This document shows, one piece after another, positions 15,761 through 24,631 of a stretch of 64,000 bases of DNA (its first letter is position 1; every line of letters begins with the position of its first letter). The stretch comes from Thermanaerothrix sp034436175 (GTDB lineage: Bacteria > Chloroflexota > Anaerolineae > Anaerolineales > Anaerolineaceae). The position numbers were made by a program, and so were the translations under genes. The notes below the pieces were generated by a model that saw only the letters and a program-made list of their open reading frames with translations, ran no database searches and was not told the origin of the DNA. The DNA lies in contig CAYRUO010000001.1 of assembly GCA_964427505.1 (NCBI GenBank), positions 310,001-374,000 on the forward strand. Direction: 5' to 3'.

Positions 15761-17083
15761 ATGTTTGAGGCGCTAACGCAGAAATTGGAAGGCATCTTTA
15801 AAGAATTGCGCCGCCGTGGCAAACTCACCCCGGCGGATGTGGATGCCGTTATGCGTGAGGTGCGTCTGGCGCTTTTAGAGGCTGATGTTCATTACAGCGT
15901 GGTCAAGGACTTCATTGCCCGGGTGCGTGAACGGGCAATTGGGCACGAGGTCTCGCGAGCCTTAAACCCGGCTCAGCAAGTCATCAAAATCGTCCATGAA
16001 GAACTCATTGCTACCTTGGGGGAACCGGCGCGCCTGAATCTCAGCGGTCCAAAACCGCGGGTGATCATGTTGGTTGGGTTGCAGGGTTCCGGCAAGACCA
16101 CTGCCGCGGCCAAACTGGCCGCCCAATTGCGCTCCCAGGGTGAACGTGTCATGCTGGTGGCGGCAGACCCGTATCGCCCTGCAGCCATCAAACAATTGCA
16201 GACCTTAGGTGAGCGGGTCGGTGTGCCGGTTTATTATGAAAGCGGCGTAAAACCTCCCCAGTTGGTGGCGCGGGCATTTGAACAAGCCCAAAAAGGGGGG
16301 ATCACCGTCCTCATCGTTGATACGGCTGGTCGTTCGCAGTTGGATGACGCCTTGATGGATGAATTGCGTGCCATCATCCAGAAGGTGACCCCTAACGAAA
16401 CCTTGCTGGTGGTGGACGCCATGATCGGGCAAGAAGCGCTTAATGTCGCTACCGGCTTCCAGCAGGTCATCCCGTTGACCGGGTTGATGTTTACCAAGAT
16501 GGACGGCGATGCCCGTGGCGGAGCGGCGATTTCTATCCGCGCGGTGACCGGAGTGCCGATCAAATACCTAGGTACCGGTGAGGCGATTGAGGCCCTTGAA
16601 GTCTATGACCCGCGCCGACTGGCTTCGCGCATTTTGGGCATGGGTGACGTCATTGGGCTGATTGAGCGGGCCGAAGCCGCCTATAATGAACAAGAAGCCC
16701 AAAAGCAAGCCGAGCGCATGCTTTCAGGGCAATTTACCCTGGAGGACTTTGCACAACAGTTGCGCCAGATTCGCAAGATGGGGCCCCTGCATCAATTGTT
16801 GGAAATGTTGCCCGGCGGTATGGGGCAGATGGCACGGGCTATCTCTCCCGAGGAAGCCGAGCGCAACTTAAAGATCACCGAAGCCATTATCAACTCAATG
16901 ACGAAGGAAGAACGCCTGCACCCGGAAATCCTCAATGCCAGCCGACGGCGGCGCATTGCTCGCGGCTCAGGCACGGATGTTCAGGATGTCAATCGAGTGC
17001 TTAAGCAGTTTCGGGATGCCCAGCGATTGTTCAAGACACTGCAAAAAACAGGTGGGAGAGGTCTCTCGCGCCTGTTGGGATAG
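15761..17083 (+). CDS. ffh: Signal recognition particle protein Ffh
   Basis: 440 residues from the ATG at 15761 (MFEALTQKLEGIF, the usual Ffh start). A longer reading from 15716 would include the leader hairpin and is rejected. Ffh is the GTPase that binds signal peptides and 4.5S RNA and delivers ribosomes to FtsY. It shows the N domain, then the G domain with GLQGSGKTTAAAKLA (P-loop), DPYRPAAIKQL, DTAGRSQLDD and TKMDGDARGG, and the M domain from about residue 300 with the flexible MGQMARAI region. Its own promoter precedes it, and rpsP follows 128 bases downstream. Confidence 0.97.
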   Translation: MFEALTQKLEGIFKELRRRGKLTPADVDAVMREVRLALLEADVHYSVVKDFIARVRERAIGHEVSRALNPAQQVIKIVHEELIATLGEPARLNLSGPKPRVIMLVGLQGSGKTTAAAKLAAQLRSQGERVMLVAADPYRPAAIKQLQTLGERVGVPVYYESGVKPPQLVARAFEQAQKGGITVLIVDTAGRSQLDDALMDELRAIIQKVTPNETLLVVDAMIGQEALNVATGFQQVIPLTGLMFTKMDGDARGGAAISIRAVTGVPIKYLGTGEAIEALEVYDPRRLASRILGMGDVIGLIERAEAAYNEQEAQKQAERMLSGQFTLEDFAQQLRQIRKMGPLHQLLEMLPGGMGQMARAISPEEAERNLKITEAIINSMTKEERLHPEILNASRRRRIARGSGTDVQDVNRVLKQFRDAQRLFKTLQKTGGRGLSRLLG

Positions 17084-17090
17084 AGGAGAG

Positions 17091-17132
17091 CCGAAAAGAC
17101 TCGCGCTTCCTTCCGCGCCCCTCACTTTTCGG
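17091..17132 (+). other. Long inverted repeat after ffh
   Basis: CCGAAAAG (17091-17098) and CTTTTCGG (17125-17132) are perfect 8-base complements enclosing 26 bases that contain further GCGC self-complementarity. No T-run follows. It could be an attenuator, an mRNA 3'-end stabiliser or a weak terminator between ffh and rpsP. Confidence 0.4.
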
Positions 17133-17211
17133 TGACCTCTGATGATAGAATAGGATAAACATAGATTGAAATTCTAAGATCAACAACTAAATAAGAGGAG
17201 AGATTTCTCAC

Positions 17212-17571
17212 ATGGTCAGAATTCGTTTGCGTCGTGTTGGTGCTCGTGGTCAACCTAGTTATCGCATTGTGGCGGCGGATAAAGAAATGCCGCGCGATGG
17301 GCGCTTTCTGGAAATTTTGGGCTTTTACAATCCGCGCACCGAGCCTTTTACTATCCAAGTAAAAGAAGATCGGGTTTTTGACTGGATGAGCAAGGGCGCC
17401 CAATTGACTGAAGCGGTCGAGAAAATTTTCCGTAGTGTGGGCTTGCTGGATCGTTATGCGCGTTATAAGGCTGGTGAGTCATTGGAGGCCTTGCTGGCTG
17501 AGGCTGAGGCTTACTATGCCAGCCGCAAAGTAAGCCCGAAGACGAAACCCGTTGCTACATTACGCGCCTAA
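17212..17571 (+). CDS. rpsP: 30S ribosomal protein bS16
   Basis: 119 residues; ATG preceded by AGAGGAGAG. The first 80 residues are a standard bS16 (VRIRLRRVGARGQPSYRIVAAD, GRFLEILGFYNPRT, GAQLTEAVEKI), with a C-terminal extension of about 35 residues rich in Ala and Lys. The extension is common in longer bS16 variants. It sits in the conserved ffh - rpsP - KH - rimM order. Confidence 0.97.
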   Translation: MVRIRLRRVGARGQPSYRIVAADKEMPRDGRFLEILGFYNPRTEPFTIQVKEDRVFDWMSKGAQLTEAVEKIFRSVGLLDRYARYKAGESLEALLAEAEAYYASRKVSPKTKPVATLRA

Positions 17572-17594
17572 ATGGATGCAGAGAGGGGATTAAC

Positions 17595-17834
17595 GTGAGA
17601 GACCTGGTGGAATATATCGCCCGTGCGCTCGTAGATGACCCTTCCCAAGTCGAGGTTAAGCAGGAACGACTTGGGGCTAACCGTGTGAGGGTTGAACTGC
17701 ACGTTTCTAAACAAGACATGGGCCGGGTCATTGGTAAAAACGGGCGCGTGGCGAATGCTATGCGCGTCCTTCTGCGTGTCGCCGCCGCTCGGGAAGGTAA
17801 ACAGGCGACCTTGGATGTCGTAGACCCGCGGTGA
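17595..17834 (+). CDS. khpA: KH-domain RNA-binding protein (KhpA family)
   Basis: 79 residues, GTG start with AGAGGGGAT upstream. The single type II KH domain has the core GKNGRVANAMRVLLR (the GxxG loop is reduced to GKNG) after VSKQDMGRVI. KhpA binds RNA broadly, often with KhpB, and influences cell division and translation in Firmicutes. The position between rpsP and rimM is the standard one. The stop codon overlaps the first possible rimM start (GTGA at 17831). Confidence 0.93.
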   Translation: MRDLVEYIARALVDDPSQVEVKQERLGANRVRVELHVSKQDMGRVIGKNGRVANAMRVLLRVAAAREGKQATLDVVDPR

Positions 17835-18400
17835 GAAGGAATCCTTCCCATCCTCGTAAACGCCACTTGCAAAGGGACAACACAGGCTCGCTCCCTTTAG
17901 GCGAGCCTGTGTTCTTGGCGGTAGGTTACATCCGTCGTCCGCATGGGGTGCGGGGGGAGATGTTAATGGATCTATTAACCGATTTCCCGGAGCGCCTGGT
18001 GCCCGGCAAGCGGCTTTACTTAGGAGAAGAGCACCTGCCGGTGCAAATCCGTTCGGTGCGACCGGCGCTGCAAGCGGTATTGATTGCCTTTGAAGAGTTT
18101 GAAGATCGCGATCAAGTTGCAGCATTTCGCAATCAATACCTCTATGTGCGCGCGGATGAGCTGCCACCCCTACCGGAAGGGGAGTATTACCATCATCAGT
18201 TGTTGGGCCTCATGGTTTTTGACCGGGAGGGTCATTCCTTAGGGGTGCTCACCGAGATCTTAGAGACCGGCGCTAACGATGTTTATGTGGTGCGCGATGA
18301 GCAGGGGCGGGAGATCCTGTTGCCCGTAATCGAGGGGGTCATTTTAGAAGTGGATCTGGAAACCCATCGCCTGATTGTCAATCCCCCTGAGTGGCTATAG
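17831..18400 (+). CDS. rimM: Ribosome maturation factor RimM
   Basis: 189 residues if started at the GTG that overlaps the khpA stop. RimM assists assembly of the 30S head near uS19. Conserved features are VGYIRRPHGVRGEM at the start of the barrel domain, EYYHHQLLGL and the C-terminal PRC-barrel LPVIEGVILEVD. The start is uncertain: family members usually begin a few residues before VGYI, and a GTG at 17909 would give that length (163 residues). That GTG lies inside the right arm of a 13-bp inverted repeat. trmD, the usual next gene, is not here; dprA follows after four bases. Confidence 0.92.
   Translation: MRRNPSHPRKRHLQRDNTGSLPLGEPVFLAVGYIRRPHGVRGEMLMDLLTDFPERLVPGKRLYLGEEHLPVQIRSVRPALQAVLIAFEEFEDRDQVAAFRNQYLYVRADELPPLPEGEYYHHQLLGLMVFDREGHSLGVLTEILETGANDVYVVRDEQGREILLPVIEGVILEVDLETHRLIVNPPEWL
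17879..17913 (+). repeat. Perfect 13-bp inverted repeat at the khpA/rimM junction
   Basis: AACACAGGCTCGC (17879-17891) is matched by its exact reverse complement GCGAGCCTGTGTT (17901-17913) around the 9-base loop TCCCTTTAG. It has no T-run. It either lies within rimM coding sequence or, if rimM starts at 17909, hides that start codon in the stem. Confidence 0.7.
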
Positions 18401-18404
18401 CCCG

Positions 18405-19514
18405 ATGGACACGCGGATTTATTGGGTCGCATTTAATCATGTTAAGGGCATTGGGGCGGTTCGGATGCGGGCGCTTCTGGACTATTTTGGCGATCTCGAG
18501 CGCGCCTGGAAGGCTTCCCCTGATGCCTTGCGCGCCGCAGGTTTAGCGCCGCGCCTAGTTGAGGCGGTGCTTCATACGCGCAAGACTTTGAACCTCGAAA
18601 AAGTGGCGGAAACGCTCATCCAAGAAGAGATTCGGGTGATTACCTGGGAGGATGAGGATTATCCGTTCTTGTTGAAAAACATTGACCAGCCCCCGCCGGT
18701 ACTTTATGTGCGAGGTACCCTACTTACCGCAGATCAAGTGGCAGTAGCCGTGGTGGGAACTCGCCAAGTGAGTGCTTATGGGCGTAAAGTAACCGAGCAA
18801 CTGGCCGTAACGTTAGCCCATCATGGGGTAACGGTGGTCAGCGGTTTAGCGAGGGGGGTGGATGCTTTAGCCCATGAAGCGACCCTCAATGCTGGAGGAC
18901 GTACGCTGGCCGTTCTGGGTAATGGGGTGGATGTTGTCTATCCGGCAGAGCATAGGCGCTTGGCGGATCGCATCCTTCAGCAGGGGGCGTTAATCAGCGA
19001 TTATCCGCCCGGCACGCCGCCGGAAGCCAATAACTTCCCCCCGCGCAATCGCATTATCTCCGGTTTGTCCATGGCGACCGTAGTCGTCGAGGCGGGAGAA
19101 AAGAGCGGGGCATTGATCACAGCAACCTTTGCGGCAGAGCAGGGGCGTGAGGTCTTTGCAGTGCCCGGAAACATCCATTCTCCGGCCTCCAAAGGGACGA
19201 ACCGTCTGATTGCAAACGGTGCCCGCCCCTTATTACAGGCGGAGGATGTGCTAGAAGTGCTGGATATTGCCCAAGTACAGCACCAGCAGGTGGTGCGAGC
19301 TTTATTACCCGGTAATGAGATTGAAGCCACCCTGCTCAGGGTAATGGGAGATCAGGTATTGTCAGTAGATGAGATTTGTTTCCTCTCCGGCCTTGGGGCT
19401 GAAAAGGTTGTTGCTAATTTGGCGATGATGGAATTAAAGGGTCTAGTGCGCAACTTGGGAGGTACAAATTTCACTGTCTTGCGCGAAGATGGTGGGTTCT
19501 ACGTGGGAGGATAA
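18405..19514 (+). CDS. dprA: DNA-processing protein DprA
   Basis: 369 residues from the ATG at 18405; an in-frame TTG at 18375 would overlap rimM and has no ribosome-binding site. DprA loads RecA onto incoming single-stranded DNA during natural transformation, and is conserved in many non-competent bacteria too. The N-terminal part resembles a helix-hairpin-helix (FNHVKGIGAVRMRALLDYFG). The Rossmann-like core carries VVGTRQVSAYG, SGLARGVDALAHEATL, GNGVDVVYP, FPPRNRIISGLS and VEAGEKSGALITA. The last about 60 residues form the DprA winged helix (LSVDEICFLSGL). It is followed six bases later by the mannose-1-phosphate guanylyltransferase gene. Confidence 0.96.
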   Translation: MDTRIYWVAFNHVKGIGAVRMRALLDYFGDLERAWKASPDALRAAGLAPRLVEAVLHTRKTLNLEKVAETLIQEEIRVITWEDEDYPFLLKNIDQPPPVLYVRGTLLTADQVAVAVVGTRQVSAYGRKVTEQLAVTLAHHGVTVVSGLARGVDALAHEATLNAGGRTLAVLGNGVDVVYPAEHRRLADRILQQGALISDYPPGTPPEANNFPPRNRIISGLSMATVVVEAGEKSGALITATFAAEQGREVFAVPGNIHSPASKGTNRLIANGARPLLQAEDVLEVLDIAQVQHQQVVRALLPGNEIEATLLRVMGDQVLSVDEICFLSGLGAEKVVANLAMMELKGLVRNLGGTNFTVLREDGGFYVGG

Positions 19515-19520
19515 ACGCTT

Positions 19521-20609
19521 ATGCAAGATTATTATGCCGTCATTATGGCCGGCGGGGGTGGCACACGATTGTGGCCACTCTCCCGTCAGGCTCGCCCGAA
19601 GCAGATGTTGCGCTTGGGAAGTGAGCGTACCCTCTTCCAACAAGCTGTGGAGCGCTTGGAGGGATTATTTCCCCCGGAACGCATCCTGGTTGTAACAGCG
19701 CGGGATCAGGCGCCTCTGCTGCAAGAACAAGTAGCCCATCTCTTGCCCCAGAATTTTCTGTTGGAGCCTATGCCAAGGGGAACCGCCTCAGTGGTTGGAT
19801 TGGCGGCCACAGTGCTGGCCCGGCAGAATCCCCACAGCGTTATGGCGGTATTGACGGCAGACCATGTGATCCAGAATACGCCCTATTTTCAGCGCCTATT
19901 GCGGGCGGCGTATAAAGTTGCCCAGGAAGGTTATCTGGTGACCCTGGGGGTGCTTCCCACTTATCCGGCGACGGGCTATGGATATATCCAGCGAGGTGAA
20001 CCACTGGGCGAACAGGATGGTTTGCCTTACTACCGGGTGGTGCGATTCAAAGAGAAGCCCGATGCGGTTACCGCCCAGGCCATGCTGGAAATGGGCGGCT
20101 TTGACTGGAATTCGGGCATGTTTATCTGGCGGGTGGACCGCATTTTAGAGGAATTTGAGCGCTTCATGCCAGAGTTGGCTGTTTTATTGCATCAGATTGG
20201 AGAGAGATGGGGGGAAGCGGATGGACAGACCCTCTTTGAGCACTTATGGCCGCAAATTAAACCTGAGACGATTGACTACGGGATTATGGAACGAGCGGAT
20301 CGCGTAGCGGTCTTGCCGGCAGAAGGCTTGGGATGGAACGATGTGGGTAGTTGGGACTCTCTGTTTGAGGTGTTGCCTGCGGATGAAGCCGGCAACTTGG
20401 TTTTAGCCGATGAGACGCTCTTGCTGGAAACGCGCAATTCGTTGTTGCTTTCAGATCAATCCAAGCGATTGATTGCGACCATTGGGATAGAGGATTTGGT
20501 TATTGTGGATACTCCCGATGTGTTATTGATTTGTAAGCGTTCCCAAGCCCAAAAAGTGCGCGAAATTGTTAAAATTCTCTCGCAAAACGGGAAAACCCAT
20601 TATCTGTGA
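19521..20609 (+). CDS. manC: Mannose-1-phosphate guanylyltransferase
   Basis: 362 residues; ATG with GGGAGGATAAACGCTT upstream. It makes GDP-mannose from mannose-1-phosphate and GTP. It has the nucleotidyltransferase start VIMAGGGGTRLWPLSRQ..PKQ, the EPMPRGTA segment, the TADH metal site, GYGYIQRGE, RFKEKPDA, DWNSGMF and the GWNDVGSWDS motif typical of this enzyme. It is the single-domain form, lacking the C-terminal cupin isomerase of bifunctional ManC/AlgA. GDP-mannose would feed mannosyl lipid carriers used by the GT39-type proteins further downstream; that link is inferred. Confidence 0.93.
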   Translation: MQDYYAVIMAGGGGTRLWPLSRQARPKQMLRLGSERTLFQQAVERLEGLFPPERILVVTARDQAPLLQEQVAHLLPQNFLLEPMPRGTASVVGLAATVLARQNPHSVMAVLTADHVIQNTPYFQRLLRAAYKVAQEGYLVTLGVLPTYPATGYGYIQRGEPLGEQDGLPYYRVVRFKEKPDAVTAQAMLEMGGFDWNSGMFIWRVDRILEEFERFMPELAVLLHQIGERWGEADGQTLFEHLWPQIKPETIDYGIMERADRVAVLPAEGLGWNDVGSWDSLFEVLPADEAGNLVLADETLLLETRNSLLLSDQSKRLIATIGIEDLVIVDTPDVLLICKRSQAQKVREIVKILSQNGKTHYL

Positions 20610-20619
20610 GGAGTGAGCC

Positions 20620-22929
20620 TTGGAAGCCTATTGTGTTCGCTGTAAAACCAAACGTGAAATGAAAGATCCTCAACCCGGATTTAATAAAACTGGGCGACCG
20701 GTGACGACGGGTATTTGCCCGGTTTGTGGGACGAAGATGACCCGCATGGGGGCTACGGAGATGCATGCGGGTCTTGATCCTGCCCCCGCGCCCGCACCGC
20801 GTCGGAACGGTAAACTGGTGATCGTCGAATCGCCGGCCAAAGCCAAGACGGTGGGGCGTTTTTTGGGCAAAGGCTATACCGTAAAGGCCTCGGTGGGGCA
20901 TGTGCGGGATCTTCTCCGCTCTGAACTCTCTGTGGATATTGAGAACAACTTCAAGCCCAAATACCGCGTGCCGAATGAAAAGCGGGCGGTGGTTAAGGAG
21001 ATCAAAGCCTTAGCCAAAGAGGCGGAAGAGGTTTACCTGGCAACCGACCCTGATCGTGAGGGGGAGGCGATCGCCTGGCACTTGCTTGAAGCGGCTGAGA
21101 TTGATCCGAAGATTGCCAAGCGGGTCGTGTTTCACGAGATTACCCAACCGGCAATTCAGGAGGCTTTCGCTCATCCACGTGGGATTGATATGAATCTGGT
21201 CAATGCCCAGCAGGGGCGGCGCGTGCTAGACCGGTTAGTTGGGTACAGCCTGAGCCCGCTGCTATGGGAGAAAGTTCGCAGTCGTCTCTCGGCAGGGCGG
21301 GTGCAGTCGGTGGCACTGCGTTTGGTGGTAGAACGAGAGCGCGAGATTGAGTCCTTTGTTCCCCAGGAGTATTGGACGATCCGGGCGGAGTTTCTCCCTG
21401 AGGGGTTGCAACAATCCTTTGTGGCCCGCTTGATGCGCATAGATGACCAAGAGGTAAACCTTCCTAACGAGGCTGAAACCCAGAAAGTTGTCGCGCAATT
21501 GGAGCGGGCAAATTACACCATCGCAAGGATAAAGCGCGGTGAACGCCGCCGACGCCCATCGGCACCTTTTATCACCAGCACCTTGCAACAAGAGGCCTCA
21601 CGGCGCTTGGGGTTTACGCCCCGTCGAACGATGATGATTGCTCAGCAACTCTATGAGGGTTTGGATGTCGGCGAAGGCGGTTCGACCGGTTTGATTACCT
21701 ATATGCGCACTGATTCGACCAATGTCTCGGAATTGGCGCAACGTGAAGCGCGGGATTACATTCGCCGCACTTTCGGTGAGGCTTTTCTGCCCCCGTCACC
21801 ACCTTATTATCGCACCCGAGCGGTGGCGGCGCAGGAAGCCCACGAGGCAATTCGTCCTACCTCGGTCTTTCGTACGCCCGAGAAGGTAAAGCCGTACCTG
21901 ACGTCAGAACAATTTAAACTCTATCAATTAATCTGGCAGCGGTTTGTCGCTTCTCAGATGGAAGCGGCTGTTTTGGATACCCTGGCGGTGGACGTGGAAG
22001 GTAAACATGAGAATCATCTCTTCCTTTTCCGCGCTTCGGGTTCCAGTGTACGCTTCCCTGGATTTCTGGTGCTGTATGAAGAAGCCCGGGATGAGGACCA
22101 GAAGGAAAGCGAAGAGGATGAGAATGTGCGCATTCCGGCAGGGATTCAAGAAGGACAGCCTCAGCATTTAGTGCGTGTGCTACCTGAGCAACACTTTACC
22201 CAACCCCCGCCACGTTATACCGAGGCGTCTCTAGTTCAGGCTTTAGAAGAATACGGCATTGGACGTCCCTCGACCTATGCCCCTATTCTGTCTACTATTC
22301 AGGAACGGGGGTATGTGGTACGTGAAAATAAGCGCTTGATACCCACTGAAACGGGACGGCTGGTCAATGACTTGCTGGTACAGCATTTCCCGGATATTGT
22401 GGATATCGGTTTTACGGCACGGATGGAGGAAGATTTGGATGAAATTGCCTCGGGGCAACGGGCCTGGACGGATGTTATCCGCACGTTCTACGATTCGTTC
22501 GCGCCGCAGGTCAGAAAAGCCCAGGCGGAGATCCCGGTGAGTAAGATGGACTTGGAACCGGTGGGACGGGATTGCCCACAATGCGGTCACCCGTTGGTCA
22601 TTCGCTATGGTCGCTTTGGAAAATTTATCAGTTGCAGTAATTTTCCCACCTGCCGCTATACCGAACCCTGGCTGGAGAAGTTGGGCGTGCTTTGCCCGGA
22701 GGACGGGGGCGAATTGGTGATACGCAAGACGCGGCGTGGGCGTGTGTTTTATGGCTGTTTGAACTATCCCCAATGCCAGTTTACATCGTGGAAACGCCCC
22801 TTGTCTACGCCGTGTCCGGCCTGTGGAGGGCTACTGGTAGAGGCTAACAAACGTGAAGCGCAATGTATCCGTTGTAACGAAACCTTTTTATTGGAAAAAC
22901 TTGGGGAAAAGGCGGCTGAATCGGCATGA
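20620..22929 (+). CDS. topA: DNA topoisomerase I with N-terminal DUF5679-type zinc ribbon
   Basis: 769 residues; TTG start directly after GAGGAGTGAGCC. It relaxes negative supercoils. The N-terminal 45 residues (EAYCVRCKTKREMKDP..GRPVTTGICPVCGTKM) are a Cys4 ribbon that matches the small DUF5679 family and is absent from standard TopA. Next come the TOPRIM domain (KLVIVESPAKAKTVGRFLG, DPDREGEAIAWH), the catalytic Tyr361 in GLITYMRTDST, and GIGRPSTYAPI. Three C-terminal zinc ribbons follow (CPQCGHPL..CSNFPTC, CPEDGG..CLNYPQC, CPACGG..CIRC). It is the last housekeeping gene before a separately promoted membrane protein. Confidence 0.96.
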   Translation: MEAYCVRCKTKREMKDPQPGFNKTGRPVTTGICPVCGTKMTRMGATEMHAGLDPAPAPAPRRNGKLVIVESPAKAKTVGRFLGKGYTVKASVGHVRDLLRSELSVDIENNFKPKYRVPNEKRAVVKEIKALAKEAEEVYLATDPDREGEAIAWHLLEAAEIDPKIAKRVVFHEITQPAIQEAFAHPRGIDMNLVNAQQGRRVLDRLVGYSLSPLLWEKVRSRLSAGRVQSVALRLVVEREREIESFVPQEYWTIRAEFLPEGLQQSFVARLMRIDDQEVNLPNEAETQKVVAQLERANYTIARIKRGERRRRPSAPFITSTLQQEASRRLGFTPRRTMMIAQQLYEGLDVGEGGSTGLITYMRTDSTNVSELAQREARDYIRRTFGEAFLPPSPPYYRTRAVAAQEAHEAIRPTSVFRTPEKVKPYLTSEQFKLYQLIWQRFVASQMEAAVLDTLAVDVEGKHENHLFLFRASGSSVRFPGFLVLYEEARDEDQKESEEDENVRIPAGIQEGQPQHLVRVLPEQHFTQPPPRYTEASLVQALEEYGIGRPSTYAPILSTIQERGYVVRENKRLIPTETGRLVNDLLVQHFPDIVDIGFTARMEEDLDEIASGQRAWTDVIRTFYDSFAPQVRKAQAEIPVSKMDLEPVGRDCPQCGHPLVIRYGRFGKFISCSNFPTCRYTEPWLEKLGVLCPEDGGELVIRKTRRGRVFYGCLNYPQCQFTSWKRPLSTPCPACGGLLVEANKREAQCIRCNETFLLEKLGEKAAESA

Positions 22930-22976
22930 ATCTTGCATCGAAAAGCCACAAATCCCAAAATCCGGTTCGGCGGCGG

Positions 22977-23005
22977 TTGCGTTAATCTGGGACTTGACCT
23001 ACAAT
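22977..23005 (+). promoter_or_regulatory. Putative sigma70 promoter for the membrane protein gene at 23058
   Basis: TTGCGT (22977-22982) and TACAAT (23000-23005) are separated by 17 bases, in the 128-base gap after topA. The -10 ends 52 bases before the ATG. Confidence 0.55.
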
Positions 23006-23057
23006 AATGACGAGCCGGCCACCGGACTGAACTAGCCCGCTAGTAGGAGAGAAGATC

Positions 23058-24068
23058 ATGATGGAGATGCTGCGTGAGCGTTTGAAAAACCCAATCGTTG
23101 CGGCAGTGAGTGGTTTCGTCCTGGGTTTAATCATCGGCCTACCGATTCTGGGATGGTGGCTGTGGCCAGTGCGGTGGATTAACGCCGAACCGCGCCATTT
23201 GCGCCCCGACCTGAAGACGGACTATTTATGCATGGTCATTGATTCGTATGTCAAGAACCAAAATCAGGTCAATGCAAGGGCACGCTTTGAACTCTTAGGG
23301 GAAGAAGGTGAGGCGTTGTTGGCGGCATTGAAACCCGGTCAATGCAACTTGAGCGAGAGCGATATCAATCAGTTCCGCGCCGCTTTGCAAGGACCGGTGT
23401 TGCCGTTGCCGGCGGTTACCCCGGGTACAGAACAACCCGCTGCTGCCCCGCGTAGCTCGGGGGTGGGTTTGGTCATTGTGTTATGTCTGGTGACTCTAGC
23501 CGTGGGTGGGGTTCTGGTGTATTTATTGGTCTTCCGCCGCCAGCGGGGTGGGCCAACGACACCCTCAGTGGTAAGTCAGGCACGTGAATATAGTCGGCAG
23601 GCTGAACCTACGGATTACGCCGCTCAAGGGCAGCAACCACCGATCTCCCAATTTATGACCACCTATGTGCTTGGGGATGACCTGTATGACGACTCGTTCA
23701 GCATTGATTCTCCGGCGGGCGAGTTCCTCGGGGAATGTGGTGTGGGCATCTCCGATACCATTGGCGTGGGTGAGCCCAAGCGGGTCACAGCGTTGGAAGT
23801 GTGGCTGTTTGACAAGAACGATTACCAAACGGTTACCAAAGTCTTGATGACCCCTCACGCTTACAATGACCCGGCTATTCGCCAGCGGCTGGAATCCAAG
23901 GGTGAACTGATTCAGGTTGAGCCTGGTCAGCGGATTACGCTGGAAGCCAATACACTAGTTATGGAAGCCCACGTGGCGGATCTGGTATTGGGGGGTGGGG
24001 CATTACCGCCGGATAGTTACTTTGAACGCATCACGATTGAACTTTCGGTGTGGCAGAAGCAGGCCTAA
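23058..24068 (+). CDS. Two-span membrane protein of unknown function
   Basis: 336 residues; ATG-ATG preceded by TAGGAGAGAAGATC. I do not recognise the family. There is a membrane segment at about residues 15-35 (GFVLGLIIGLPILGWWLWPV), then an exported or loop region of about 95 residues containing a Cys pair, and a Pro/Ala-rich linker. A second membrane segment lies near residues 135-160 and is followed by RRQRGG, suggesting the C-terminal half is cytoplasmic. The last about 140 residues (from FMTTYVLGDDLYDDSF) look like a compact beta-rich domain with conserved-looking glycines. An alternative start one codon later is equally possible. It has its own promoter and terminator, so it is monocistronic. 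Confidence 0.75.
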   Translation: MMEMLRERLKNPIVAAVSGFVLGLIIGLPILGWWLWPVRWINAEPRHLRPDLKTDYLCMVIDSYVKNQNQVNARARFELLGEEGEALLAALKPGQCNLSESDINQFRAALQGPVLPLPAVTPGTEQPAAAPRSSGVGLVIVLCLVTLAVGGVLVYLLVFRRQRGGPTTPSVVSQAREYSRQAEPTDYAAQGQQPPISQFMTTYVLGDDLYDDSFSIDSPAGEFLGECGVGISDTIGVGEPKRVTALEVWLFDKNDYQTVTKVLMTPHAYNDPAIRQRLESKGELIQVEPGQRITLEANTLVMEAHVADLVLGGGALPPDSYFERITIELSVWQKQA

Positions 24069-24096
24069 TCATCCTACTGCATACGATATTGCTAAA

Positions 24097-24132
24097 CGAA
24101 AAAGCCCCCATTTTTTTACGGGGGCTTTTTCG
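24097..24132. terminator. Bidirectional rho-independent terminator
   Basis: CGAAAAAGCCCCC (24097-24109) pairs perfectly with GGGGGCTTTTTCG (24120-24132) around a 10-base loop. The A-run and T-run serve both strands. It separates the convergent membrane-protein gene and greA. Confidence 0.88.
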
Positions 24133-24146
24133 TCTATCCTGTGGGT

Positions 24147-24614
24147 CTATTCAATCTTGAGGATCTTTAAGCGAATTGTCCCGCCCGGGGTTTCTGCGAT
24201 CACTTCGTCACCCACTTTCTTGCCCAGCAAGGCTTTGCCGATAGGCGATTCATGGGAAATGCGCCCATTGAGCGGGTCGGCTTCTTTGGGGCCAACCAGA
24301 TGATACGTTTCGGGGGGGAAATTCCCTTCCTGGACGGTCACCACATGTCCAATGCTGATTTCGTTAGCCTTTTTCTCGGTGTGGTCAATGATGACCGCGT
24401 TGCGTAAGACTTGTTCCAATTCCTGGATGCGCCCTTCAATGAAGCCCTGTTCCTCTTTGGCCGCAATGTAGTCGGCGTTTTCCGAAAGGTCGCCTTGCTG
24501 GATTGCGGCGCGCAGCCGTTGCGCCAATTGCTGACGGACGGTTGTCTTCAAATATTCTAATTCCTGTTGCATCCGTTGATAGCCTTCAGCCGTCAAATAA
24601 TGCACATCGGACAT
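24147..24614 (-). CDS. greA: Transcription elongation factor GreA
   Basis: 155 residues, standard length; ATG with GAGAGGTG upstream. GreA enters the RNA polymerase secondary channel and stimulates cleavage of backtracked RNA. The N-terminal coiled coil holds the acidic tip motif GDLSENADYIAAKEEQGF, and the C-terminal FKBP-like domain contains SIGHVVTV, SPIGKALLGKKVGDEV and TPGGTIRLKI. It lies 74 bases after dgt, with an AT-rich dyad in that gap. Confidence 0.97.
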   Translation of the reverse strand: MSDVHYLTAEGYQRMQQELEYLKTTVRQQLAQRLRAAIQQGDLSENADYIAAKEEQGFIEGRIQELEQVLRNAVIIDHTEKKANEISIGHVVTVQEGNFPPETYHLVGPKEADPLNGRISHESPIGKALLGKKVGDEVIAETPGGTIRLKILKIE

Positions 24615-24631
24615 GGTTCAACACCTCTCCG

